From Sanderia malayensis (lineage: Eukaryota > Cnidaria > Scyphozoa > Semaeostomeae > Pelagiidae), in the NCBI GenBank assembly GCA_013076295.1, contig RQOL01000863.1, positions 1,244,180 to 1,308,179 of the forward strand: a stretch of DNA of 64,000 nt. Reading direction: 5' to 3'. Of this stretch, positions 54,981-64,000 are shown piece by piece. Position numbers and translations under genes: made by a program. The first letter of the stretch is position 1. The number at the start of each line of letters is the position of its first letter. Under the pieces are notes generated by a model. That model did not search any database, was not told the DNA's origin, and worked only from the letters and a program-made list of their open reading frames with translations.

Positions 54981-55792
54981 AGATACCAACATTGCAACAA
55001 CAACAACAAATGTACGTTCCCATATTATAACATGACACAAGGTCAGGTCATTTTCTCACTATATTTTATGCTTTTTCTACTTTGTTTTGTATCCGACGTC
55101 TGGCTTCAAAGGTAAGTGGTTTATATGTAATGTTATAAATAGTAATCAATAATCATTCAAGGGATATTAGAGGGAGGTTTAGCCCCCCTGGGGGGGAATC
55201 TACAGGTTCCAGGGCCATCGCAGATAGCGTACTTTGCTGTATTTACTCTGGAACTGGCAGTTCAAAAAACGCATTTAGCATTTGAAATTGGGCTCAACAG
55301 GCGAATATCGTATAACTATACAGCTACTTGATATGATTATCGTTTCGCATTTAAGGACAATTTTGGGGACACTCTCGCACACTGAATCGTATTCTTACAT
55401 TGAGATCAACGTTTTAGATCAGGTTTATTGAGTATTATTTTGAGTTCTCCACAACACATTCAAAATAATTATAATGGTATATAATCATTTTTAAAGGCAC
55501 AATCTTGCACACTGACACACCTATAATGTATGTATTTTTGTATAAATAATTATAAATATCGAGGCAAAAATAGTATATGGGTTGGGGTTAATTTGCTGTG
55601 AGTGTCAGGCGTTCACTAACGTTTTTACTTGACCAGTTAGTAATTGCAGGGTATACAGATAGTTAGCTGATTTTTGTATGATTAAAAGAAAAGTGACAAC
55701 AATGCTGTTTTCAGTTGTATTTTCGCCTTATTGTGACGAAGATTTGGAGATTATTGACATGGGGAAAGTTTGAGGCAAAGCATCTTGGGCCG

Positions 55793-56242
55793 AGTTTAAG
55801 GCTAACTTTATACGGCCGCATTTTGGTTGCGTCTAATTTAATTCAAGGAGAACTTGAATTAAATGCGGCTGTATAAAGTGAACATTTAATAAGTGCAGCA
55901 ACTTGAATTAAGTTCATCAGGATTTGCCGAACTTAATGCACAAGTGCGACACAAATGCGACGTGGCTTTATACGGCCGCATTTTGGTCGCATTTAATTCA
56001 AATTCTCCTTGAATTAAATCACTTCATGTGATATAATGATGAAATATGTCAAATTTGTCCAGTCAAGCACTCTGCGTATGTGCAATCCTTTTTTGTTACG
56101 TCACGATGATATGAGGAGTTGAATTAAATGCGGCAAACAAAACACGTATAAAGTGAATGTCGCACTTATGTCGCATTTAGGTCGAATCTAATGAATTAAA
56201 TTAGACGCGACCAAAATGCGGCCGTATAAAGTAAGCCTAAAC
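55793..56242. mobile_element. Inverted-repeat element, ~51-bp termini
   Basis: The left terminus (from GTTTAAGGCTAACTTTATAC) and the right terminus (reverse complement GTTTAGGCTTACTTTATAC) match over about 51 bp, including GGCCGCATTTTGGT. Further inverted copies of the CTTTATACGGCCGCATTTT and GAATTAAATGCGGC motifs lie inside (about 55853-55880 and 55968-56010), so the single strand could fold into several nested stems. 450 bp, no coding capacity. Confidence 0.88.
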
Positions 56243-56246
56243 AACG

Positions 56247-56398
56247 AATTTCTGCCGTGTTGAATTAAATTGCATTTTATACGTCAATTGTGCGACTTAT
56301 TGCGACTTATCACTTCTATTCACCGTTTAAATCAAGTAGGTTGATTTAAACCGTGAATAGAGTTTAATTCGACACGGCAAAATGAAACTGTTTAAAGC
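56247..56398. repeat. Second inverted-repeat unit with 21-bp hairpin core
   Basis: Outer arms TGCCGTGTTGAATTAAA and (inverted) TGCCGTGTCGAATTAAAC flank an inner hairpin: 56315-56335 pairs with 56341-56361 at 20 of 21 positions around a 5-nt loop (TCTATTCACCGTTTAAATCA on the left). It abuts the 55793-56242 element and shares its GAATTAAA vocabulary; it is probably a related or nested element. Confidence 0.8.
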
Positions 56399-57521
56399 AA
56401 GTCACCTTACTGCTGAATTAAGCCACAGAGATGGTGAACTATTGCCGATTTCAATTATTTAATTCAGCATTTCATTTAAACACTGTGTTATGATCGAATT
56501 TAATTGCAACTTGGATTTTTGGTTGAACAACTGAATGCGACACAGCAAAAATTTAGCGTTAAAGCTGGGCCTCAAGTGGTCTCTTTTAAAGAGTTGCCTC
56601 ACACACCAACGGGATTCATGATTCTGCTTGTTGTAGAGAGGTGTCCGTTCTATGGAGGTTGCTTCTGCAAAGAGATGACCAATTTCGAGGGATTGTGGGA
56701 CAACATCATTTCCCCGCTTTTCAGACGTTTCACCGTAGAATTAATAGAGGTTTCACCGTATCAAAACGAGGGAGTCAGATTTCAATGCGTGATATTCTAT
56801 CGATGAGTTTCACACAAAATGAACGCAGGTCCATTCGTTATCAATCTCGAAAGTCAAGTATGAAGCTACAATCAAGTGACTAACGAAGCTAATCATGATA
56901 ATTATGCGATCATTACACAATGGGATTTCTTTTTGATAACAAAGGCCCGTTGTGTTAGTTACTATATTCGATAGAACTTTAGTTTACTGCGAAGGACTGT
57001 AACCGAATAAAAAGGGTAAGCCCTAACATAACGTAAATACTACTAATTGTCACGTGACTATTGACGGACGGTTGCAGGAAGGGGGTTCCCAACAGTTGTG
57101 GTTAGTTGTTTTAAATATTGGGGAAGGAAGGGGCGAGGCCCCTAGTGCCCCCTGGTTCCGCAGTCTATGATCCTCTTTCAGATGGTCTGTTTTAAGGTTC
57201 GTTATATTGGAATACGATTTCGATTTAGGCTCTTTTGTTAATTTAAGGTTCTTTGTGGGGTTCGTTATTCGTGGAATCTGCAGTGTTGGCGTGATAAAAA
57301 TCATACACATGCAAGCTCATGAATAGTTTATAATGTTTTCATGGCAGAAAAACTCAATGTCTCAAAAAACAAAAAGATTTCACGGTCACGTTTGTGTGTT
57401 GTTGGAAAACGTAGTCCTGTGACAGCGAACTTGTTTAATAAACAACACGTGCTGCACCGTAAAATCATTTATTCCCCTCAACAACAGTAGCTACTGCGAA
57501 CTTTGCAGCTATTGAGAGAGA

Positions 57522-57728
57522 TACAGTCAACTCTGTCTAATCCGAACAGCCTGGGGAAGCGTCAAAATGTTCGAAATACAAAAAGTTCGAATTATAGAAG
57601 CTTGCTTTATAAGAGTTGGTTCATTAGTGATCCTTGAAGGGACAGAGAATTTCGTTCGAATTTGATAGAGTTCGAATTACACGAGTTCTATGTTCGAGTT
57701 ACACGAGAACTATGCAGAATTGACTGTA
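57522..57728. mobile_element. Pogo/Tigger-like MITE, copy 1
   Basis: Termini TACAGTCAACTCTG and (reverse complement of the right end) TACAGTCAATTCTG, with TA at both edges. Internal GTTCGAATTATAGAAG and CCTTGAAGGGACAGAGAATT blocks recur in two other places in this window. CAGTCAA-type ends with TA target sites are typical of pogo/Tigger-derived short elements; the assignment is by end sequence only. Confidence 0.8.
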
Positions 57729-57747
57729 GTTGCATCTTGCGAACCGA

Positions 57748-58027
57748 TACCGTATTTCCTCGATTAAAAGCCCCCCTCGAATAAACGCCCCCTTATGCTA
57801 ACATTTTTGAAATAAACGCCCCCTTCGATTAAACGCCCCCACACAACAATTCTTTTTAAGTTGGTGTAGTGTATTGTTGCTCGATAAAGGCAAGGCACAA
57901 CTAAACAATTTTCTCTTTTTCTGAACCCAATGACAGAGGCTGTGATCTTGTACTTTCTAATAAACCCCCCTCGAATAATTCCGAGATTAATAAACGCCCG
58001 GGGGCGTTTAATCGAGGAAATACAGTA
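57748..58027. mobile_element. MITE, TACCGTATTTCCTCGA termini
   Basis: Left end TACCGTATTTCCTCGATTAA and right end (reverse complement TACTGTATTTCCTCGATTAA) are inverted repeats of at least 21 bp, with TA at both outer edges. 280 bp, with repeated AATAAACGCCCCC motifs. It starts only 19 bp after the preceding element ends. Confidence 0.88.
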
Positions 58028-58564
58028 CTATATAACCGATACCACAGTTCATCGTTGGGTTTTATACTGTTACGACAGTGGTGAATCGCAACTCTACAGT
58101 TGATTGTTTGTGCGATTCTACACGCAACATTCGGTTGTCGTATTGCAATCTATTCTTTCTCTGCAGCTCATTAAATTCTCAAAATTAATTATGTATGTTT
58201 ATTTTATACTTTTGAGCGACAGTTTATAATACTGTTGCAATACTCCTGCTGGTCATTGCTTCGCTGTATGCTTTATTTATTGTCAACGTTTCAAAAATTT
58301 ATTTGCTGCATGTCGCCAAAGCTTGATAACAAGCACCATTTTCCAGCAACAGGCACCATTTGTTTGATAAACGTGGCTTTCTATCGACCATTATTTTGTA
58401 TTTTGTATTTTGCAAGAAATGTTTAGCTTGTTTAGCTTGAATTCAGTAATTAAATGCCTCGTGACGAAATCTTTTTCATATTTTTTATAATTTATTAACA
58501 ACGTGGCCCTGTCCCGGAGGCACGCTAATTAATCATGCATTTATTCTGTGCAAGTCGCAACCCC

Positions 58565-58715
58565 TTGGTTCATTAAATTATTCGAATGGCGTCGAATTAT
58601 AGAGGTTTATTTTGTAAGGGTTATGGCTACCACTTTTGAAGGAGCGAGTAGAATTTCGATTGAGTGAGGGAGAGCTTGAACTATACACGACAGACGATGT
58701 TGACTAAATATAATA
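58565..58715 (+). mobile_element. Degenerate copy of the pogo-like MITE
   Basis: GTCGAATTATAGAGGTTTAT, TTTTGAAGGAG and GAATTTCGATTGA align in order with the interior of 57522-57728. The terminal repeats are not recognisable. Confidence 0.5.
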
Positions 58716-59674
58716 ATGTTTCAAATAAATGCCATGCCTTGACTTTTAATGTCTTTGACGCAGCGCTCACTGACATTTTTATTGAAATAAAGGTGCGTTT
58801 ATTGGAAATGTCGTTAAAAGACGGATTGTTTATAAAATTTTAATTGAAATAAAGGTGCGTTTTTTAAAGGTGGCATTGAAGGTGCGTTTCTTTCAAGCCT
58901 TAAAACAATTCTTCATTCTTTGTTTAGTTACTTCTGAACAGATTTCCAAGTTTCTTGCGAACATGACAGGTGCACAGGTCGAAACCGTATTACATGCTTT
59001 TCTTTCTATTATTTCCTTGATTAAATGTAATAAATATATTTTTCATTTTTCATTACGTATCAACCAATTAAATTCGAAGCGACCCAATAAGGTTTTTGAA
59101 GTGATCACTGCAGATCATCACAAGAATAGACACTCGCAAATAATGTGTATTGAATTGGGTGCTTTATTGAAACGTTGCCGCTCACATTTTCTGGCTTTTT
59201 AATCTATTTGGCAAACTGAATTTATAGCTTTTTTGTGGCCCATTTACCTTGATTTCTTTGGAGGATTCAAATCGTTCAGAGATAATTTTCAATTTATTCG
59301 TAAATGTTTGCATCAGTTTTGCTTCCGAAATGAAAACTGTTACGAAAGAAGAGTTGACTAGATCCTCTCTCCTGGTTGGGTCCATTGCCAATTATATCTG
59401 CCCTCTTTTATTAAGGTTTATTATGATGAAAACTTTGTGTATCGAACTTGTTCTGTGCAATGTCAATAAAAGGAAGGGCCTTCTATTGACTTTCTGTGGT
59501 ATATCCTGTTGTGTTAAGGCATGGGGTTTCTCCCCGTGTACCCCGGTAACGTTTATTCACAGTGGAACCTTTTTATGATAGATGCGGACCATAGATTTGG
59601 AAAAATACTTGTGTCATTTACAATTTGGGTTGAGTAAATCTGGAAGGGGTGGGGAAGAGCTTTAGAATTACCAG

Positions 59675-59850
59675 TTAAAGATAAGAATGGAAGGAAACTT
59701 ACGAATTATCAGATAAAATGAGAATGGAATGAAACTTACGAATTATCAGTGAAAACATGGATGGATGGAAACTTAACATTAGTCAAAGATAAATATGGAA
59801 GGAAACTTAAGGATTATCAATGAAAATAAGGATGGATTGAAGCTCAAGAA
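59675..59850. repeat. ~46-bp imperfect tandem repeat
   Basis: Three to four copies of a unit with GGAAACTTACGAATTATCAG and variants, purine-rich. Upstream of the fibrinogen-related gene. Confidence 0.8.
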
Positions 59851-60102
59851 TCATATCAAACACAGAGCTTAAGAAATGTTGATGCAATTAATCAAGCTTC
59901 CCGTTTCTATCCAACTTTTATTATTAAGTGATATTAAATTTACCCACTTTACCCCCTGATGTAGTTAACGTTTCAATCCACCTGCAGCCAATTAAAAATT
60001 TTTTAGAAAATTCATTCAAGTGGAATGTGTGCAGTTGCAGGCATATCTTTTTAACGAATTTATATTTTTATTGTTGGGTGGTTATTTCAGCATTAATTGC
60101 AG

Positions 60103-60108
60103 TATAAA
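60103..60108 (+). promoter_or_regulatory. Candidate TATA box
   Basis: TATAAA in the context GCAGTATAAAGGAG, 348 bp upstream of the ATG at 60456. If used, transcription would start near 60135 and give a roughly 320-nt leader rich in GAAAGAAACGAAAGACAG repeats. Position and flanks fit a TATA box but nothing else confirms it. Confidence 0.4.
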
Positions 60109-60315
60109 GGAGTAAGACGAACGTTGCTCGGCCAAATCGGAGAAGACGAAAGGCTGTTGTGGTCTCCTTTTGGCATATGTTGAATTGAATGACTGCTGAG
60201 TATCGTCTCTAACCAACGCTGAAGGGAAGCAGGGAATAGCATCAGAGAGAAAAAGAGGAGAAAGAAACAGGGATTGAGGACAGAGAAGAGAGACAGGGGT
60301 AGGATCGAATGATAG

Positions 60316-60385
60316 AAAAGAAACGAAAGACAGAGAAAGAAACGAAAGACGGAGAAAGAAACGAAAGACAGAGAGAGACAGGTAG
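60316..60385. repeat. 20-bp purine-rich repeat in probable 5' leader
   Basis: Three near-exact copies of GAAAGAAACGAAAGACAGA between the candidate TATA box and the ATG. The antisense Ser/Phe/Leu-rich frame is a by-product. Confidence 0.85.
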
Positions 60386-60455
60386 CCAATAGACAGGTTG
60401 AATACTTTGTTCTAATCCTAAAGAGATTTTCTTCAAGACTTGATGACAACTGACG

Positions 60456-61029
60456 ATGTTTCGATCGCTTAGAGTTTATCAAATTATATTATTATTGCTA
60501 TCAGTACTTTGTGGACCTGTGTTGTTGGTTCACGCTCAAACGTGTTCGCGTGGCACGCAATTTCGGGAACACGTCAACAAATACTACAGTACTAGCAATG
60601 AGACCATGACTGAATATCTCGTTAGTTCTATGCTGCAGTGCTCACAGAAAGGCTTCACCAGTCAAACGTCACAGCAATATTGCATTGGAGTGAATTTTAA
60701 GACGACTCCTGAGAATGGCGGGAAGCACATTTGTCGAATCATTACAACTGACGACCCAATGGCAATGTCGAAGTCTCTTGTTTTGCAAGATTTGCAGGAT
60801 TGGGTATTTCTGGAGAATTTCATGCTGCCTGAAGTAAGATTTTTTGTATTTTGTACTACAATATAAAAGTGAAGACATACATAGCTAGTGCTATCATTTA
60901 AAGCGAAACTCTTGTTTAATTTAGAGTTCTCGATACTCGTGAGAGTAGAGAATATAGAGAAAAATGCAAAAAAACACAATTTATACCAAAACTCTGAGTT
61001 TCATGTTCCTGCGAACAATCATCAGTTCA

Positions 61030-61069
<40 letters not shown>

Positions 61070-64000
61070 TATATGTTATTATGCATATAGCACTATCTAT
61101 GTATATAGCTAGTGCTATATACATAGATAGCTAGTGAAAATAAGAAGTATCATGTCATGAACAATCCCGTTAATGAGAGAAGTTTCTCTCGAAACCCCGC
61201 ACTCATAAACATTTCTGTGCAACACAGTACATGAATATCTAGCCTACCGTTTGGTTAGTGCTACTCGTTGTCATCCAGAGTATCTCGAGCATCATTCAGC
61301 CTCCACTGATTGATTTTAACTAGCTTTATGTATGTTTCAAGCTTGAGTTCCCTAAGCGACTAGCTGTTATCGTTCAGAGACACACAGCTCCCTGCCTGGT
61401 TTGAACATGAATGGTAACGTTAAAGAATAGAGAATGGAAGGCGGGATAGAAGGGAGAATGAAATAGTAAAGAGAACAGGGTAGCATGAAAACAGAGCAGA
61501 ATTAAATAGATTCTATGGTAAAATGAGAATTACCGCAATCGGATAAGAATTTTAATAGACATGTTTAAAGAGTGTGCAAAGTAGGATGCAAAGTAGGATG
61601 CAAAGTAATATAGAGTAGGAAATGAAAGTGTGGGGGATAATGACAAATTCTATATGTTACATAGAGCAATCTGTTATTTTGCATTTGTCGAAGAATTAGT
61701 AGATATCAACGCGATTTACAATGGACGTAAAACGCTGAATGCGGTCGGTTGTTGCCACTGCTGAAACATTATGTTATCAGCTGCACTAGGATCTTTACTT
61801 TAATCAAGTTAGCGCTGACATTTGTTTGCTGGTCGAAGCTATTTTTCGATTTTATTGTTTGAGAAAGGATTTGGAGTTCTATGGAACTACACAGTAAGCA
61901 GTTCAGTTTACGAAATTTTGATTTCCTTTGCACAAGGAATTCAATTTAAGTAGAAACGCAAATTTCGAATTAATATATTAAGTTCTGTCTGAGAAACCAA
62001 GTTATCAAACTGATAATAAATGTTTATTCTTTTCCAGATTTCCTTGCATTGTGAAACCAAATACGGTAATACATTCAGGTGTTCATGCTCAACTTTCTCA
62101 GGACTCGACATTCAAAAACAAGAGTCTTATCTTCTATTGATTCCTGATAAATATAGCCCAATCGTTATAGCTCGATCTGCGATTATAACCATTGCTATTG
62201 CGAAACACTAAGCACATAATAAAGCCAAAACATTATACAGTTGATTAAATCTATTGCTAGTGATAAAAATCTGATTCCGCGTATGCTGTATTCATTATTT
62301 ACTTTGAACACGGAGGGTCCTCTACGAGCGGGGATTTTCGCTGCAATTATCAAACATTGACTTAACGAATATTGATTTTTTCCTGTAGGAAGTTGCAGTG
62401 AAATATTGAAACACATACCTGCATCAGTTGATGGTTCATATTCTATCATTGTCGGAGCGAAGAGACTCCAGGTACTGTTCTTAGTTGTGTGCTATAGTCG
62501 CCATGTTTTGATGTTGATATTCTTGGCGCATGTAGAGAGCCATCCATGCCCAGTAATTATTGCATGTGTGACGTAATCCACCTGTGACGTCATGTGTCCT
62601 GAGCCTTTTAAGAGCGCGCATCGGAATACAATTGACCAGACAATTGAGCCGCCATAAGTCGACTACGATTTAAGTCTAATGTTTCGATTTATCAAACATT
62701 TTTGTGTTTGCCTTTTCGAATAAACGTGTTAGAAATTATAGAATAAGATTTCATGCCACCAGATGTAAATAGCTAACAGTGACCAGTTTACTCCCAACCT
62801 TGCACTAAATTGCATGCCATATATGCATGCTTTGTGCGTTAACCTCGCTACCTTGAACTCACGCTAGCTCGTACAATTTTCCCATTTCATTTGGATATTT
62901 GCTCGATGTTCAACTGTACAGGAAAGTCTTGCTGCAGCCAACGCCTTTACACCCAGCTTGTATCCACCTTGAACACTATATGTTAAGTAGTATAGGTTTT
63001 AACTACATGTTAATGTACACTTTGAACTGTTCCTCTGGATTCAGAGCTATTACAGTCAAATCTGCATGGTTCGAACTCGTTTAATTCACGATCCATCTAA
63101 TTTGAACGGAATTCTCCACCCCTTCAAGGATCAATAAAGAATACCAATCATCAAAAAACTTGTATAATTGAGACTCGAGCATTGTCATGTCCCCCAGGGC
63201 AGGGTGTTCGAATTGATAAAGATCATTGTTTTGGTCTGACTCGTTACATTGAGACTTCCCTTCCCTTCCTTGCTTCCAATTGCAATTCTATGGCATCATT
63301 ATCAGATGTATTGTGACAATAACGCAGTTAATACAAGTGTATTGTGGCAATTACCTCAATGATCTAATCATTTGCAGGTGTATTGTGACATGTTGAACGG
63401 CGGTTTCACGCTGATTGCACGTTTTTCTAACCTCGACGCAAAGAACTGGATGCAGCGGTCTGGTGCTTGGTGGTATGATTTGGCCTCCGCTGGCTCTGAC
63501 CAAAACAGCCCGTTCATCCATAACTCTGACATGCTCAACAATGCGTTTTCTGTTGTCCCTGGCAACGACATTAAAGTGACCAGAAGTGACGACTTCAAGC
63601 ACACGGCCCTGCTTCTTGCCCCACGTTGCTTAGACAACACAACAATGCGACAAAAACTGCAATCCTCGGGAAATTTCAGGTACCGTATTTCCTCTAATTG
63701 GCGCCCACCCTCTTTTAACCGCCCCCTCCAATACGCGCCCACCCTAAAATAAAAAAGTGTGAGCTGATTCTTAAATTTTCTTTGTTTGGTTCAAATAATT
63801 TTGCCAAATATTTTTCTAACTTTGCAAAATATTTAATAAGCGCCTAGGCGCTTATTAGAGGAAATACGGTATCAATTGCATGTGCTTGTTGCAAGTCAAT
63901 ACATGAAGAATATAGGCAGAATTGTCACTATCTGTTCATTTTGTTGTCTTTTCAAGAAATGGCGCTCAGTGGTCGCAATCATATAAATGTTTGGATAGCT
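60456..64000 (+). CDS. Secreted PAN-like plus fibrinogen-related protein (3' partial)
   Basis: Exons 60456-60833, 62038-62065, 62389-62471, 63378-63679 and 63957 to the window end join in frame. The ATG opens a clear signal peptide (IILLLLSVLCGPVLLVHA, cleavage likely before QTC). Residues about 30-125 have the Cys spacing and hydrophobic pattern of a PAN/apple domain (LQCSQKGFTS, QQYCIGVNF, KHICRIITTDDP); this is a tentative call. After a short hinge, SCSEILKHIP starts a fibrinogen-related domain: VYCDMLNGGFTLIARFSN, WMQRSGAWWYD, VTRSDDFKHTALLL, then GNFRNGAQWSQSYKC in the next exon. The TRSDD/HTxLL pattern resembles coral secreted and skeletal-matrix fibrinogen-related proteins known to me. 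Expected to act outside the cell, perhaps as a lectin or matrix protein. The end of the domain lies beyond the window. Confidence 0.82.
61031..61065. repeat. (AT)n microsatellite
   Basis: An AT dinucleotide run flanked by ATATTAATATAT on both sides, in the first intron of the fibrinogen-related gene. Confidence 0.95.
61093..61130. repeat. Perfect 16-bp hairpin, 6-nt loop
   Basis: CTATCTATGTATATAG and its exact complement surround CTAGTG. With the (AT)n tract 30 bp upstream it makes a strongly cruciform-prone segment. Confidence 0.85.
63051..63225 (-). mobile_element. Pogo/Tigger-like MITE, copy 2
   Basis: Starts TACAGTCAAATCTGCATGGT and aligns along its length with the reverse complement of 57522-57728 (shared CCCTTCAAGGATCA and CCCCAGG blocks). 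The far terminal repeat is lost. It lies in the intron 62472-63377 of the fibrinogen-related gene. Confidence 0.75.
63681..63871. mobile_element. MITE inside a splice donor
   Basis: Left end TACCGTATTTCCTCTAATTG and right end (reverse complement TACCGTATTTCCTCTAATAA) are inverted repeats of about 20 bp bounded by TA. 191 bp. The left TA supplies the second and third bases of the intron's GTA donor (63680-63682), and the element makes up about 70% of the 277-bp intron 63680-63956. Confidence 0.9.

Larger units (their letters stand above)
54981..60100. other. Intergenic region dense in inverted-repeat elements
   Basis: No recognisable gene. Two overlapping frames at 56504-56883 (100 and 80 codons) show no domain. 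Named elements are listed separately. Confidence 0.6.

Noticed and set aside
56504..56883. Two overlapping plus-strand frames (100 and 80 codons) next to foldback elements
   Set aside because: No recognisable motif in either frame and no splice or promoter support.

Overview
The window is nuclear DNA from an intron-rich, fairly AT-rich animal genome. Genes are split by long GT-AG introns, and the intergenic DNA is full of short inverted-repeat elements, minisatellites and a CR1-like non-LTR retrotransposon. The secreted fibrinogen-related protein at the right edge resembles a family I know mainly from corals and other cnidarians, so a cnidarian or another early-branching marine invertebrate is my best guess. 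The species cannot be fixed from sequence alone.

Layout. 1-8.5 kb: a long TAG-type microsatellite (2.0-2.65 kb), one inverted-repeat element (4.0 kb), and the last three coding exons of an unrecognised plus-strand gene (6487-8540). 8.5-22.3 kb: no convincing gene; one 274-bp MITE and an AT-rich array. 22.35-28.64 kb: a Myc proto-oncogene homologue with one probable untranslated and two coding exons, 465 aa from the chosen ATG, ending in an intact bHLH-zipper. 28.6-37.6 kb: intergenic, with an inverted pair of one interspersed repeat, a tetranucleotide microsatellite and two foldback structures. 37.98-54.98 kb: a myotubularin-family phosphoinositide phosphatase in at least 22 exons, with domain order C2, PH-GRAM, acidic spacer, active-site phosphatase domain, FYVE; its most 5' exon(s) are not resolved. 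Many of its introns carry their own minisatellite, and the 4.1-kb intron before the FYVE exons holds an antisense CR1-like element with intact open frames that has lost its 3' end. 55-60 kb: intergenic, with at least four inverted-repeat elements. 60.46 kb to the right edge: a secreted protein gene with signal peptide, PAN/apple-like cysteine region and fibrinogen-related domain, cut off by the window end.

No operon-like linkage is expected or seen. Myc is a nuclear transcription factor, the myotubularin acts on PI3P/PI(3,5)P2 membranes, and the fibrinogen-related protein is extracellular. The features most worth following are the C2-myotubularin-FYVE fusion, a MITE inserted exactly inside a splice donor of the fibrinogen-related gene, the 3'-truncated retrotransposon, and the Myc box changes.
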